This document shows, one piece after another, positions 1 through 10,187 of a stretch of DNA of 27,222 bases (position 1 is its first letter; every line of letters starts with the position of its first letter). The translations under genes were made by a program, and so were the position numbers. Under the pieces are notes generated by a model. It was not told the origin of the DNA and did no database searches. It was given only the letters and a program-made list of their open reading frames with translations. The stretch comes from Didymodactylos carnosus (lineage: Eukaryota > Rotifera > Eurotatoria > Philodinida > Philodinidae). The stretch lies in contig CAJNOQ010001965.1 of assembly GCA_905250885.1 (NCBI GenBank), forward strand, positions 1 to 27,222. Direction: 5' to 3'.

Positions 1-111
1 CGATTATAGTCAAAATCTTAATCAATACATTCGTTAAAACAATAACATGCTAGCGCATACTCTTTATTATACGTACGTAATAGCGTTTGATTTGGCTAAA
101 GTACCCGTAAA
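1..111. other. non-coding left edge
   Basis: AT-rich sequence before the first inverted repeat. I see no gene or motif I can support here. Confidence 0.4.
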
Positions 112-329
112 ATCGATTTTGACATTTGCTCCTAATAGAACTGATGTCCGTATCGTAGAGTTGTGTTTAGTTGTTTTTCAGAATAGGTCTGAACGTTTTT
201 TCTCTGGTGCAGAAGGTAAATCCGTTTCTTTACGAGGCAAAAAGCGTTCAAGCGTATTCTGCAAGGCAGTTGAGTAGAACTGTACGATACGGATATCAGT
301 TTCTATTAGGAGCAGATGTCAAAATCGAT
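112..329. repeat. foldback (hairpin) repeat A
   Basis: The stretch 112-158 is the imperfect reverse complement of 282-329. For example, GACATTTGCTCCTAATAGAA on the left pairs with TTCTATTAGGAGCAGATGTC on the right. An inner segment, 180-204, also pairs with 233-259. The whole 218 bp could therefore fold into one long hairpin with a loop near 206-232. The match stops abruptly outside ATCGAT at both ends, as expected of a small non-autonomous foldback element. No target-site duplication is obvious. Short open frames across it are by-products of the repeat. Confidence 0.7.
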
Positions 330-1852
330 ATTTGTTTTGTAAGCTATGGATTTTTTTCAGAGAGCAGCTATATAACTATTTTTGCCTCTTCGGTAATTCG
401 TTAAAAGCGCTTCACTGTTTCAACTTTTAATGGTATTGTCTATACAAATACGTAGAACAAACGTTTCTCACAAAATGAGTCGTTCCGGAAGTCTGAGCGA
501 TTCTTAATGAATGTGTTGTAATAATTTTCCTGGATGCCCAAATAGCAGTCGGGAATAACTGGTCCGTACGTAACTGGTGGATACCCTAATTACATATTAC
601 ATTTTTTGTCACTGATAAATTGATAATAAATCATTGTTTTCTGTTCGTTTCGCTCAAACTGAACTTCGTATTCATTTGTTTAATCAAAAATCAGTTTCGT
701 ATTTTGCTTGCAATTTATCTGTTTGCGATTTAAATTCTGGGTTATTTCATCTTCGTTTGTCTTCGTTAATAAAGATATCTGGTTTTGTGCTTCATCAGTT
801 CCACGTTTCGTTTTATGTTACTTATAGAACTGACTTTCCATCCGTTTTAACTCTTTTATTCACTCTATACGATGCTCATTTGAATGTTTTCAATACTGGC
901 GGGAAGCTGGTAATAAAAAATTTTACTTTAGATATCATTCGATAGAAGAAAATGAAGTGTACAAAATACAGCAAAAATATTGTTGAGGTAACTTGAACTT
1001 TTAAGCACGTGGCTCGGACTCGCCCATGCCTGGTTGCCTTACTGAAGTTCTGGCCAAAACTGAAAGTTAAGCTCTTGAAAGAAATTCACCCCTAGTCGTT
1101 TGCACCAGTCTTCTCCGCTTTGAAATTATATGACAAATTCCTTGGAAAGAAGAAATATTTGATAGTACCTGGTTCGAAAGCTTATAATCGATCAGTATTG
1201 ACTCAGTTAATCAAACTACACATTGATTGTACTTGATCTACCTATACTAGCGACTTATATCGGCGGAGGAATATTATTTGCCTTCAGCTTCTTTACTATA
1301 AAGTCAAAATCTATTATGAGTCAGTGGAATGCTCAAAAAGGCAACGTCAATTCACACTATTATGCTTGCAGATCGAGCTACATCAGAACAGTTATTCTTA
1401 TCTAACACGACCACGTTTACGTTACCGAAAGAATAGATAAATAATTTTATTTTGCGAAAAAATACAAACGAAACACACTTAATTCCCATTTTTCTTTGAG
1501 GCTTTGATAACCTATGTGTTTCATGTATCTTTCACATCGAAACTACTCATGCATGATGATCGTGGTGCGATGTATAGAAGTTGTTAACATTCGCTTAAGA
1601 GCAAAAAGTAAAACATAAAATATAACATTAGAGCACGTAAGTGATACGTACTTTATAAAAGCTAATCTATGCTATGCTATGATGCTTTCTGATGAATTAT
1701 TTCGAACAATGCGTGTTTTTAATATTCTTTTAATAAGTAGGCAGTTCTATCTTAGTAGTTTCACTCAGGAGATGAAAAAGGGTATAAATTGAAAGAAAGG
1801 ATCAAATCACGTGTACATAACAACGTTTTCTAATACCATCGATACAAACACT
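330..1852. other. long non-coding stretch, nothing assigned
   Basis: About 1.5 kb with no recognisable gene. An open frame of about 100 codons at 634-945 (+) lacks an ATG start and matches no domain I know. A second at 1223-1405 (+) has a hydrophobic stretch around IGGGILFAFSFF but no ATG start or convincing splice context. Both are treated as chance or as decayed sequence. Confidence 0.4.
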
Positions 1853-2616
1853 ACAGTTACATTATGCAAATAATCACGATTATCTTTAATTGTGATTAAA
1901 ACATAATCATGATTAAGCATTTTCTGTAGTGTAATCGCAATTTTTCTGGATCATGATTAACGATATCTAATCAAGATAAACAGAAATGTGTATAACTGCA
2001 CTAATCAAAAAAGATAATGATGATGGCCATTACTATAAATACTCAGTTCGAGAGAATTTTTTTTTTGTGTTAGCAGATTTAAAATGAATACAGTAATGTT
2101 CTTTAATCTGATATATAGATTTGTTGACACCGACTACTAATAAACCTTACTTGTACTTTTTCCAGACATTCGAGTGCTTTTTGTCATTTCATTCGATATC
2201 TTTTCATCTTTTAACAAATGTAGCAGCAAGTTTGTTTCTTCCCCAGACCACCACGATCTTTTTACCTTCGTTTCATTCTCGTAACTTTGTGTAGTCATTT
2301 TTAATAAAAAAAAGTATTGTTAATTATTTACTTATTAACCTGTAAAAGAGTATAGTAATTCCAGAAAAATTCTTTCGTAGACACGACATCATTCAGGTTG
2401 ATTAGTTATTACAGTTGAACAATAATATGAAAGCGCCGCCATTATGATCCTTTTCCGATAGATGCGGTTAAAGTTAATCATGATTAAACAAAATCATCTT
2501 CTGAACATGATTATCTTTATTCATGATTTTTGAAATAAACGTTATTAAAGTAGCGGTCACACTACTAGTTTCATCACAATCAAAGATAATCGTGATTATT
2601 TGCGTAGTGTACCTGT
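1853..2616. mobile_element. non-autonomous DNA transposon B with 44-bp terminal inverted repeats
   Basis: The terminal segments 1853-1896 and 2573-2616 are inverted copies differing at only about four or five of 44 positions; both contain GCAAATAATCACGATTATCT. Between them, variants of the palindromic word AATCATGATTA recur near both ends (around 1874, 1905, 1951, 2475, 2500 and 2520), a typical subterminal-repeat layout. No coding sequence is present, so this would be a MITE-type element mobilised in trans. A target-site duplication could not be read clearly at the ends (CAG... / ...CTG), and the superfamily is not assigned. Confidence 0.75.
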
Positions 2617-2910
2617 TATGAAAGTCACATTTTTCATGCGATTTCCGACAAGAATTTATAATTTTCGATCTATGAGTAACAGTTATACCTTTCGTATTAA
2701 GCTAAATTTCTTTAATGATTGAACTCAATATTGTAATGTTGATAAAATGTGAAACTGCTGAATGGGAAAAAAACAGATGCACCGTATTATTGTACAAAGA
2801 ACTATAAATGATGTTGTTCCTGACTATTTTCTTTCTCACTCACTTTCAGACATCATTTATCGGAATTATTACTAACAGACTTTCTATTTACCGTATAAAT
2901 CGAACAAATT
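2617..2910. other. upstream region of the galactosyltransferase gene
   Basis: This 294-bp interval separates element B from the start codon at 2911 and must contain at least the proximal 5' region of the gene. A TATAAAT word at 2894-2900 is too close to the ATG to be a convincing TATA box. No other motif is clear. Confidence 0.35.
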
Positions 2911-4376
2911 ATGGTTAAAAAATGTGATTCCAAACTGTTTTCATGTCTCTCCATAATTATCGTTTTTCAAGCCTTTTATGTAATAGAGCTACGAAATCAA
3001 AACAGATTCCTAATGATGACATTAAACAATACACAACATCGACGTAATACACCGTAAGTGCGGAATAGAGCAGGTCACATCTCGCCTTTCAGGACTTGTC
3101 GATGGTATGAAAACAGATGGCATATGTAGTTTTACCTATTTGAAAAAGATTTTGAAAGCCGAGTGCTCTTGTAGGGTTACGAAGAACTACCGTGTTGCGA
3201 AAGATGATAGTGACTAAAAGATTTACCTAAAGTTGTAGTTGAAACAGCATTGATTTCTGTTAGTTACGTAGGAAGTTGTACGTTACCAATAGCATCTTTA
3301 TTTTGATCATTATGAATTCACTCGTTTCAGTGTGGAAAAACCACTCCTAATCAATTTACCGCCGTTTGTAAATGCAGCCTTAGCAGAAACCTACTCATTA
3401 CCAGATAAACGCTACTTTAAAACTTCGTTTTGTTACACAAAGAAATTTACACAATCACCTCAACCTATTGAGATAAACGATGAAGTACTCGATTATTATC
3501 AAATTGAAGGAGCTGATTTTTCCAACAGAATATGGTCGGGACATTGGTGGCCAAAGAAATGTCAAGCCGAAACCCGTCTGGCAGTTATTATCAGTTACCG
3601 TGACCGTGAAAACCATTTGAAGCTCTTCTTAAATACTCTTCATCCATTTTTACAGCGACAATTGTTGGATTATACCATTTTCGTCGTTAATCAGCACGGT
3701 AAGGAAGAGAATTTTAACAGTTAAATTGTTCTATCTCTCTTGCTTTCAGATAATAATTCGTTTAATCATGCAATTTTGTCTAATATTGGCTATATTGAAT
3801 CAACAAAATTGTACAATTATACCTGTTTCATCTTTCATGATGTTGATCTCCTACCGGAAGATGACAGAAACTTGTACACGTGTGGCGATAAACCTCGACA
3901 TCTGTCTGTGGCCATTGATAAATTCAATTATGAATTATGGTGGCCAGGACTGTTCGGCGGCGTGACAGCATTTCGACGGCAGGATTTTATCAATGTTAAT
4001 GGCTTTGCAACAATCTACCAAGGATGGGGTGGAGAGGATGACGGTGAGACTCCTCTCTTTTGATCAACACATTATTGCTTTCCTTCAACTTTTAGATATG
4101 TACAGTCGTGTTATGAACAGACTAAAGAATATCACTCGTCCGCCCATGGACGTCGGTCGATACAAAATGATTCGAAATCGTGGTCACGTAGCAGGTGATC
4201 CAAATCCTCATCGTCATGAAATACTGAAATCGAACTATAGTTACAGCCTAGATGGGCTCAACACAACAGAATACCAGTTGAATGAGATCAAATTTTACAA
4301 ATTGTTTGTTTTGATTAATGTAACGTTGACTCAGTTAACATGGGATCAAATAAAACAGAGAATAAATCTCCACTGA
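2911..4376 (+). CDS. beta-1,4-galactosyltransferase family (GT7) enzyme, probable beta-1,4-GalNAc transferase
   Basis: Type II Golgi glycosyltransferase adding Gal or GalNAc beta-1,4 to GlcNAc. Four exons are read: 2911-3053, 3331-3698, 3750-4043 and 4096-4376. The introns are 277, 51 and 52 nt, all GT...AG, and the phases join exactly to give 361 residues, near the family's usual length. The start at 2911 gives a short basic tail (MVKK) and a membrane anchor (LFSCLSIIIVFQAFYVIEL, residues 9-27). Family motifs are GHWWP (118-122), FHDVD (199-203, metal-binding DVD), FGGV (239-242), WGGEDDD (263-269) and SLDGLN near the C-terminus. Cysteines 82, 125, 196 and 215 match the two conserved disulphides. 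Residue 238, just before FGGV, is Leu; vertebrate Gal-transferases have Tyr there, and invertebrate GalNAc-transferases have a hydrophobic residue. Asn296 replaces the metal-ligand His of MIRH. The gene appears intact; no poly(A) signal is obvious. Confidence 0.93.
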
Positions 4377-4509
4377 ACATAGATGCTGAATATAAATGTC
4401 AGGTAAGAACATCATATGGTGTCATTGATTGCATAACTTTGATAATCATCATCTTTTGTAAGAGAATAACTTAGTCTGAACGAAGATACAGAAACAAATA
4501 AGTGAAGGT

Positions 4510-6049
4510 TTTAATACTATTGTCGATCCAAAAATAGAACGGTATATGACTGACTGTTTTTTTAATAACTTTTGATCGAAAACAGCTAGGGGCCTACGAT
4601 TTTCACCATTTGAAAGAGAAAACTTGGAACCATGTTTTCATAACCAAAACCTATTTAAAAGAGTTTTGTGAAACAGGCTTTCTAGGAGATCTTTGAAAAA
4701 CTAGACCATGTGTAAAAAGTTTCCAATAAGATTGTATTGATATGAAATGTGAAACTTGACTTGATACTATTTTGATTTACTTTAGTTTTACAACCGTTTA
4801 TCAGCTACTAGAGACTTAAAACAGAATTCATTTCTGAAAAAATCAAAAAAAAGATACCACGACCGGCTTCGCTCTTTCTCAAGGTAAAGTATGAATCATT
4901 TCTGCTAGAATGAAAGGAAATACTTAATGAAGAGGGGCAGAATATGTGCAGTGATCAGTATTATTATACTCCGTTCTCGTTGTGTGAAAGTTATCGTTCT
5001 TTGTCGATAAGAACAAGCAACGGGAACACCCTACGGTGTGGAGTCTGTCTTTCTCGGAGGAAACCACCTGTCGAAACCCTTGAGAAAGGTCGTGACCGGT
5101 CGTGGTAGCTTCTTTTGATACTTCTAGAAATAAATTCTGTTTTGAGTCTCTAGTAACTGATAAGCTGCTGTAAAACTAAAGTAAATTAGGATTGTATTGA
5201 TATTTTTTCATGGGCTGACAGCCCGAAGTGTCCTCTTTTAGATGGATAACTATGGTTGCTCGACCATGCTTAGCCTCGTGGAAATATTCGTTTTTAGAAA
5301 ACTTTAAAAATCTACCGAAAAGCGAGTTTTTCAAAAATTAGAGTTTCCCGGCCGTTTTCATCTAATATTAAAAAATTCGCTATTCACTTGAAAAACAACA
5401 GCACGAGTTTAAAACCTCAAGTTATGGTTAATGTTGTCCGCTAAACGTGATTGTAGATTGAAAAGATCGAAAAAGTATATTTTTGATATTAGACTTTCCA
5501 GGAGCCCGTTTGGAAAACATTAGGGCTTTGTAAAATTTTCTTCGAGATTTTCTATAATTAGGATATAGAATAACCTAATATCCCACATTCTGAAGTTTTG
5601 AACTCGTCCAGATGTGGATTTTGAATGAATAATCGTGAATAGTGAATTTGTTAATATTAGATGAAAACAGCTTGAATACTCTAATTTTCGTATAATGCAT
5701 TTTTCGGAAGATTTTTCAAATTTTTCTAAAAACGAACATTTCCTTGAGACTCAGCCTAGTCAATCATCCATAGTCATCCATCTCGAAGAGGACACTCCGG
5801 GCTATCAGTCCATGAGAAAGATCAATACAATCCTATCGGAAAATTGTTTACATGGATCTAGTTTTCCAAAGATGCCCTAGAAAGCCCGTTTTAGAAAACT
5901 CTTTTAAAAAAATTTTGATTTTGAAAACACGCGTCCAAGTCTCTTCTTTCGAATGGTGAAAATCGCTGCGCTCTAGCTCTCCTCGATCAAAAGTTAGTCA
6001 AAAACAATCATATACCGTTCTGTTTTTGGACCGACAATAATGCTTTAAT
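4510..6049. mobile_element. large foldback element C, interrupted by element D
   Basis: The left arm is in two pieces, 4510-4742 and about 5190-5389. The right arm, 5633-6049, is the inverted copy of both joined together. Landmarks are CAAAAATAGAACGGTATATGA on the left against TCATATACCGTTCTGTTTTTG on the right, and CATCTAATATTA at 5360 against TAATATTAGATG at 5651. The loop is about 240 bp (5390-5632). Arms of roughly 420 bp with scattered mismatches indicate an old insertion. It begins about 135 bp downstream of the galactosyltransferase stop codon. No open frame in it looks like a real protein. Confidence 0.75.
4775..5186. mobile_element. inverted-repeat element D, nested inside element C
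   Basis: The arms 4775-4884 and 5078-5186 are inverted copies of about 110 bp; both start ATTTACTTTAGTTTTACA and run through ACTAGAGAC and CCACGACCGG. The unit splits the left arm of element C. The 13-bp word GATTGTATTGATA occurs on both sides (4730-4742 and 5190-5202) but only once in the uninterrupted right arm of C. That is consistent with a target-site duplication or with a small rearrangement at insertion. A diverged, truncated relative lies at 9192-9510. No protein-coding capacity is seen. Confidence 0.7.
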
Positions 6050-6471
6050 TTTTAAACTCTACTCTGTTGATGTCTGTCGTATATATATTTTCAACTGTTT
6101 AAGAAAAGTCACAGAAAGGCTGTCTCGAGGACTGCGCACGAGTCAAAACTACTGTAAGTTTCCAAGTCTTGAGGTTTTCTATAACTGAATGAGCAGTTGT
6201 AAAACATATTTATTCAGGTTTCTAATTCTTTATGTCAGTTTCAAGTTTTCTCTCTAAACACGTCGGCCTCTGCGTGAAGTTGGTTGCAAGATCGTCTCAG
6301 TTGTATAAATGATTGAGGCTTTCTTTAAATATCCAGATTAGTGTGAATAACTCCTGTAAAAATAATCAATCGATGAGATATGCGTATTTGCTTATTTGTA
6401 TTATATCTGATAAACATGTATATTTCCATTGAACATCTTTTTCTTTGTTTGCTTATTTAAGAGTTATAGCC

Positions 6472-7234
6472 AGATAGAGACAGATGGTAGCAGACAAGTC
6501 GTGATACTTGAAGTTTCAGATCAAGGTAAAACGTTTACTATTAATATTGTGAGTCGACTACGTAGTTTACAATAAAAAGGAGAAGTTTTAATATCATGCC
6601 GTTGAAAAGATATAGGAATCGCAAGTGAGGTCGCCACATACTAGAAAGATGAGAGAAATAATAGAAATTCATTTTGTCACAAATGAAGTATAATTAAGAG
6701 CCGCAACTTTTTCTGTATATTTTTGTTATGCAGTCAATGTATGATGGTAATATTTCGGCGTGAAAATGTTTCGTTCAGCCTTGGCAGAATTTTCAAAATG
6801 GACTTCTATCCTGTTTGGGATCCATTTTTTACGCAGGCGTGAAAGAGCAGAAATGGATCCCGAACAGGACAGAAGTCTATTTCGAAAATTCCACCAAGGC
6901 TGAACGAAACATTCTCTAGCTGAAACATTACCATCATACATTGACTGCATAACAAAAATATATAGAAAAGTTGCGGCTCTTAATTATTAAAATGAATTTC
7001 TATTATTTCTCTCATCTTTCTAGTATGTGGCGACCTCACTTGCGATTCCTATATCTTTTCAACGACATGAAATTAAAACTTCTCCTTCTTACTGAAAACT
7101 AGTCGACTCACCCTATTTATAATAAATGTTTTACCTTGATCTGAAACTTCAAGTATCACGATTTGCCTGGTCCTATCAGAATAAGACTTTTAAGTATTTC
7201 CGACAGAAATAGAGCACATCATCTGTCTCTATCT
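6472..7234. mobile_element. near-perfect long foldback element E
   Basis: The arms 6498-6828 and 6851-7163 are inverted copies with high identity, by eye near 90 percent, around a loop of only 22 bp (6829-6850). Both halves contain TGTGGCGACCTCACTTGCGA or its complement, and the centre is GGATCCATTTT...AAATGGATCC. A further inverted match, AGATAGAGACAGATG at 6472 against CATCTGTCTCTATCT at 7220, lies outside an unmatched spacer of about 55 bp on the right. The frames through the stem are mirror images of each other and not genes. The RNA would form a hairpin of over 300 bp. Confidence 0.85.
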
Positions 7235-7466
7235 ACCGGGGATTTTTTCCTTGAAAGATGAATTCTTTATCCGTTCAGTTATTCATCAGTGTGTTCTATC
7301 TTGTAAAGATCAATCAGCATGTAAGAATGCTACCACTATGTCACTGTATTTGAGGAGCTGCCGATCGAATTATTTCTGTTTATTTGCACTAATTCATTAA
7401 CGCAAGACATTCTGTAAACATTTTAACCGCTTAGTTATCATTACACGCAATCTATCCGCATAGCAT
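7235..7466. other. short spacer without features
   Basis: AT-rich spacer between foldback E and the hairpin pair. Nothing recognised. Confidence 0.4.
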
Positions 7467-7536
7467 ATTGATCTCTCAAATCATTTGAGAGATCAATGAA
7501 GAACCGAAATTAAGAGAACCGCATTTTCGGTTCTTC
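7467..7536. repeat. two adjacent perfect hairpins
   Basis: The first hairpin has 14-bp perfect arms, ATTGATCTCTCAAA at 7467-7480 and its complement at 7484-7497, with a 3-nt loop. Immediately after it, GAAGAACCGAAA (7498-7509) pairs with TTTCGGTTCTTC (7525-7536) across a 15-nt loop. The two stems abut with no spacer. Function unknown. Confidence 0.7.
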
Positions 7537-9191
7537 ACGAGAACCGAGATCCTACTCACCTATACTATGTAGCTGTTCCAAAAAAAATTATTCGGATCAT
7601 TTACCTTACTTTTAGACAATCAGACTTCTCTTAGAATTTCTGAACACTGAAACCCGGAGTGATTACGCTGCATGAGAGTGAGCTATAAGAAAACATGGTT
7701 CCAACAGGGGCCTAATAAGTTCGTTTCATAGATGGATTATATTTACGAATCTTTATTGATCATTTATGATCTGCGTGTGTTGATGCAGAAGTGTCATTGT
7801 TTGATTATTCAGCTCTTGACTCATACCGAAAAAGTGCATCAAGTACCAAGCATGTTGTTTACTGATATCGGAGAACTGATGATGATATGGATTCTAATAT
7901 GTATGTTCTGTAAGGGAGAAAACAGTATGACAAGCCTTGTTGTTTTGTAAAAGTCTAATAGTCTACTTAGACGTCCAACACAATCATCGCATTACGCATA
8001 ACTCAAATCTTGACGAATTCATGGTTTGACCGGTATAGCTTATACGCGTTTATTTCTTTCAGTGAGCTAGGCATATGTTCTTGTTTTCTTCTGTCCTCTC
8101 CTCCCGTTGATGTTTTCCAGAACAAGCAAGGTAGGCGAAGTCAGAAGATTAAGTAAGAAACGCGGAACTCATGTTCCACGAATGATTTTAAGCAAGAAAA
8201 TTAATGAGTTTTTCCCATCCAATAATAGATCATTAACGCATAAAATATAATAGTCGGTGTCTCAAAAGAACATGTCACATTTATTCTGTTGCACTATTAT
8301 CTTCTTTTATTTTATAGCCACTTATAAGAGCCTAATCTGTCATATCTGGTCCAAGGAGTCTCGTCTTCCTCTCGAGAGGTCTCTTCTATAATTATGCCAG
8401 TGTCTGCTTTCAGAATCTGAGAGGCAAAGGACTGTAGCACTGTTCGTTCTCGAGTTATTCAAAAACTATCTGAGTGCATCATATTTCGAAACAGATAGTA
8501 GTAAAGTATAAGGGTTGATAATGAGAGAGTATAGATAATCGAATATAGCTAATCAAAAGCTGGTTATGAGCGACCTCTAGGAGCAATCTCTTTTGTCGAA
8601 TTGTTTTTTCAGGTTGATGGGATGAAATTGCTACGGTGTGGGTTATCGAGCATGGTAAATCGAAAAATCACTATGAGTGAATTGCTTGCTTCTAGGAGTC
8701 ACTTTCAGCAAGGCTATTGTTCGAAATTTCTTTTCATACTGTTGTAAATATCAATACTTATGAAGAGGTTTTCTCGAGATCTTCTAAAAGCTGTCTGGTA
8801 ACGCTCGAAAAGTTTGATGAGTATGGCTGCTATTTAAGTATGATTTTCTCCAGGTAACTGTTTGGATGCGACACCTAGTATGCGACGTAAGTGTGTTTTT
8901 TCGAGTTTTATTCTTAGTATTTCGACTTTTTTATGCCGGTGGTCGTAAGAGAATGAAGCGCGTACCATTACGTTACCTGTCTCTCGGCTTTTATGTGCAT
9001 GATATGTTTGCTGAGATTGAGTCATCTCCGTGCTGGTACGTTGCTTGTGGTACTAGTTTGCGTTTCAATGAATTTTATTCTACGTTGTTAGATTTAGTCT
9101 CGTTTATTGTTTGTTTTTCACGATTGTATCAGAGTAAGTAGTCAAAATGGTTGTTACTCCATTACTACGTGAAGCTGCGGACACTCACTGT
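7537..9191. other. long non-coding stretch, nothing assigned
   Basis: About 1.65 kb without a supportable gene. Around 7750-7910 the + strand has protein-like text split over two frames (LDSYRKSASSTKHVVY, then RTDDDMDSNMYV after a stop), followed by a possible donor GTAAGG. It could be a decayed exon, but no family is recognised. The open frame at 8866-9141 (+) does not resemble a known protein. Confidence 0.35.
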
Positions 9192-9510
9192 TGATTTAGT
9201 TTAGTTTCACAACCGCTTATCGGGTACTAGCGACTCAATAAGAAATCTCATCAGGTAGTCTTAATAGAATGAAAAGAAATACTTGATCGAGATAAGCGAA
9301 AAATGAGCAGTGGTCAGTGATACTGTGCTCCATTTCCATCGCATGAAAGTTATAATTCTTTGGTCGGAAAAAACAAGGAATACTAACATTCCCGCACGGC
9401 GTGGACTGAGTTGTGTTACTTGTGGTGCATTAACTCTGTCTTTCTCGACGGAAACCACTTTGCCAGACCCTTGGGAAACGTCGAAACCGATGGTGGTATC
9501 TTCTTTTGAT
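9192..9510. mobile_element. truncated second copy of element D family
   Basis: It starts ATTTAGTTTAGTTTCACAAC, like the left end of element D, and follows D's internal order: AGAATGAAA.GAAATACTT, GCAGTG.TCAGT, CATGAAAGTTAT.TTCTTT, CTGTCTTTCTCG.CGGAAACCAC, CCTTG.GAAA, GTGGTA.CTTCTTTTGAT. The inner part of the left arm is missing, and the right terminal arm is lost where element G begins. It is diverged from D by roughly a quarter of positions by eye. No coding capacity. Confidence 0.65.
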
Positions 9511-9514
9511 TGTC

Positions 9515-10067
9515 TCCCATGTCATCAGGACCGCTAAAATACCGCCGGTTACCGCAGCGGTCACCGCCGAGTATAATGGGAGATGTGAAATTACCGCACG
9601 GTCTACCGAATCGCACGGTATGCCGGTCGATTGTACCGACGGTATCAACCGGTATTTTAGCAGTGTGAGCAAACAGTACAGGAGTTTGAATCTAGTTCTC
9701 AGCTTTCTTTTTTTCTGCAGTGCACATGCAGCGCAATGATGTTCCGAACGGGAAAAACTTGACTCAAGTCAAAATGCAAACTTTGACGAGTCTCTATAAT
9801 TTGAAAGAGAAAGTTTAATCTGAAAAAAATCAAAATTTTTTGACTTTTCTGCATTTCTTATATAGACTGACAACCGCAGAACAAAAAGTGATTGTGTATA
9901 AACGGTTTACCGACAGTTTTTTCTTGTATCACGGTCTGAAAACTACCGCCGGTAGAAAAAAAAACCGTCGCTAACCCGGTCGTTATACCGAACGGTACGG
10001 TTAACCAGCGGTAATCTATAGACCGGTTGGTAACTGACGGTATTACGAAAAAAAGTGTGACATGGGA
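9515..10067. mobile_element. non-autonomous element G with CCGGT/ACCG subterminal repeats
   Basis: The ends are inverted copies of TCCCATGTCA (9515-9524 and 10058-10067). Both flanks inside are packed with ACCG/CGGT words, about two dozen in all, many as ACCGCCGGT-like palindromes (for example around 9548, 9575, 9645, 9948, 9990 and 10021). Such subterminal arrays are typical transposase-binding regions of cut-and-paste elements. The middle (about 9740-9890) is AT-rich. Several overlapping open frames across it are artefacts of the GC-richer repeats. The superfamily is not assigned. Confidence 0.65.
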
Positions 10068-10158
10068 ATCTAAATAAATTTTAATCTGAAAAAAAAATCA
10101 AGTTTCCTTCAGTTTTCGGTGGTCCGTAAATGTAATGGTCTCTGCAAAAATGGTCTCT

Positions 10159-10187
10159 GCCTAATCAGCCAATTAGGCTGATTAGGC
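10159..10187. repeat. near-perfect palindrome
   Basis: GCCTAATCAGCC and GGCTGATTAGGC form 12-bp perfect arms around a 5-nt loop (AATTA). The 11-mer ATGGTCTCTGC occurs twice just upstream (around 10134 and 10150). It could be a hairpin in an RNA or a leftover transposon end. Confidence 0.6.

Noticed and set aside
634..945. About 100-codon open frame on the + strand
   Set aside because: It has no ATG at the start and no recognisable domain or splice context. The T-rich strand composition alone can keep such a frame open.
1161..1190. GGTTCGAAAGC, like a tRNA B box
   Set aside because: No A box at proper spacing and no cloverleaf stems. No tRNA gene was found in the window.
1223..1405. Small frame with a hydrophobic IGGGILFAFSFF stretch
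   Set aside because: It lacks an ATG start, is short, and has no second membrane segment or partner exon that I could find.
7732..7950. Frame with ATG and an adjacent frame with protein-like text
   Set aside because: Protein-like stretches are split over two frames with stops between them, and no family is recognised. Noted only as a possible decayed exon.
8630..8645. GGTGTGGG word, as in bdelloid-type telomere repeats
   Set aside because: A single occurrence without tandem copies.
9261..9739. Several overlapping open frames on both strands
   Set aside because: They fall in the D-family copy and in element G, where GC-richer repeat words remove stop codons. None resembles a protein.
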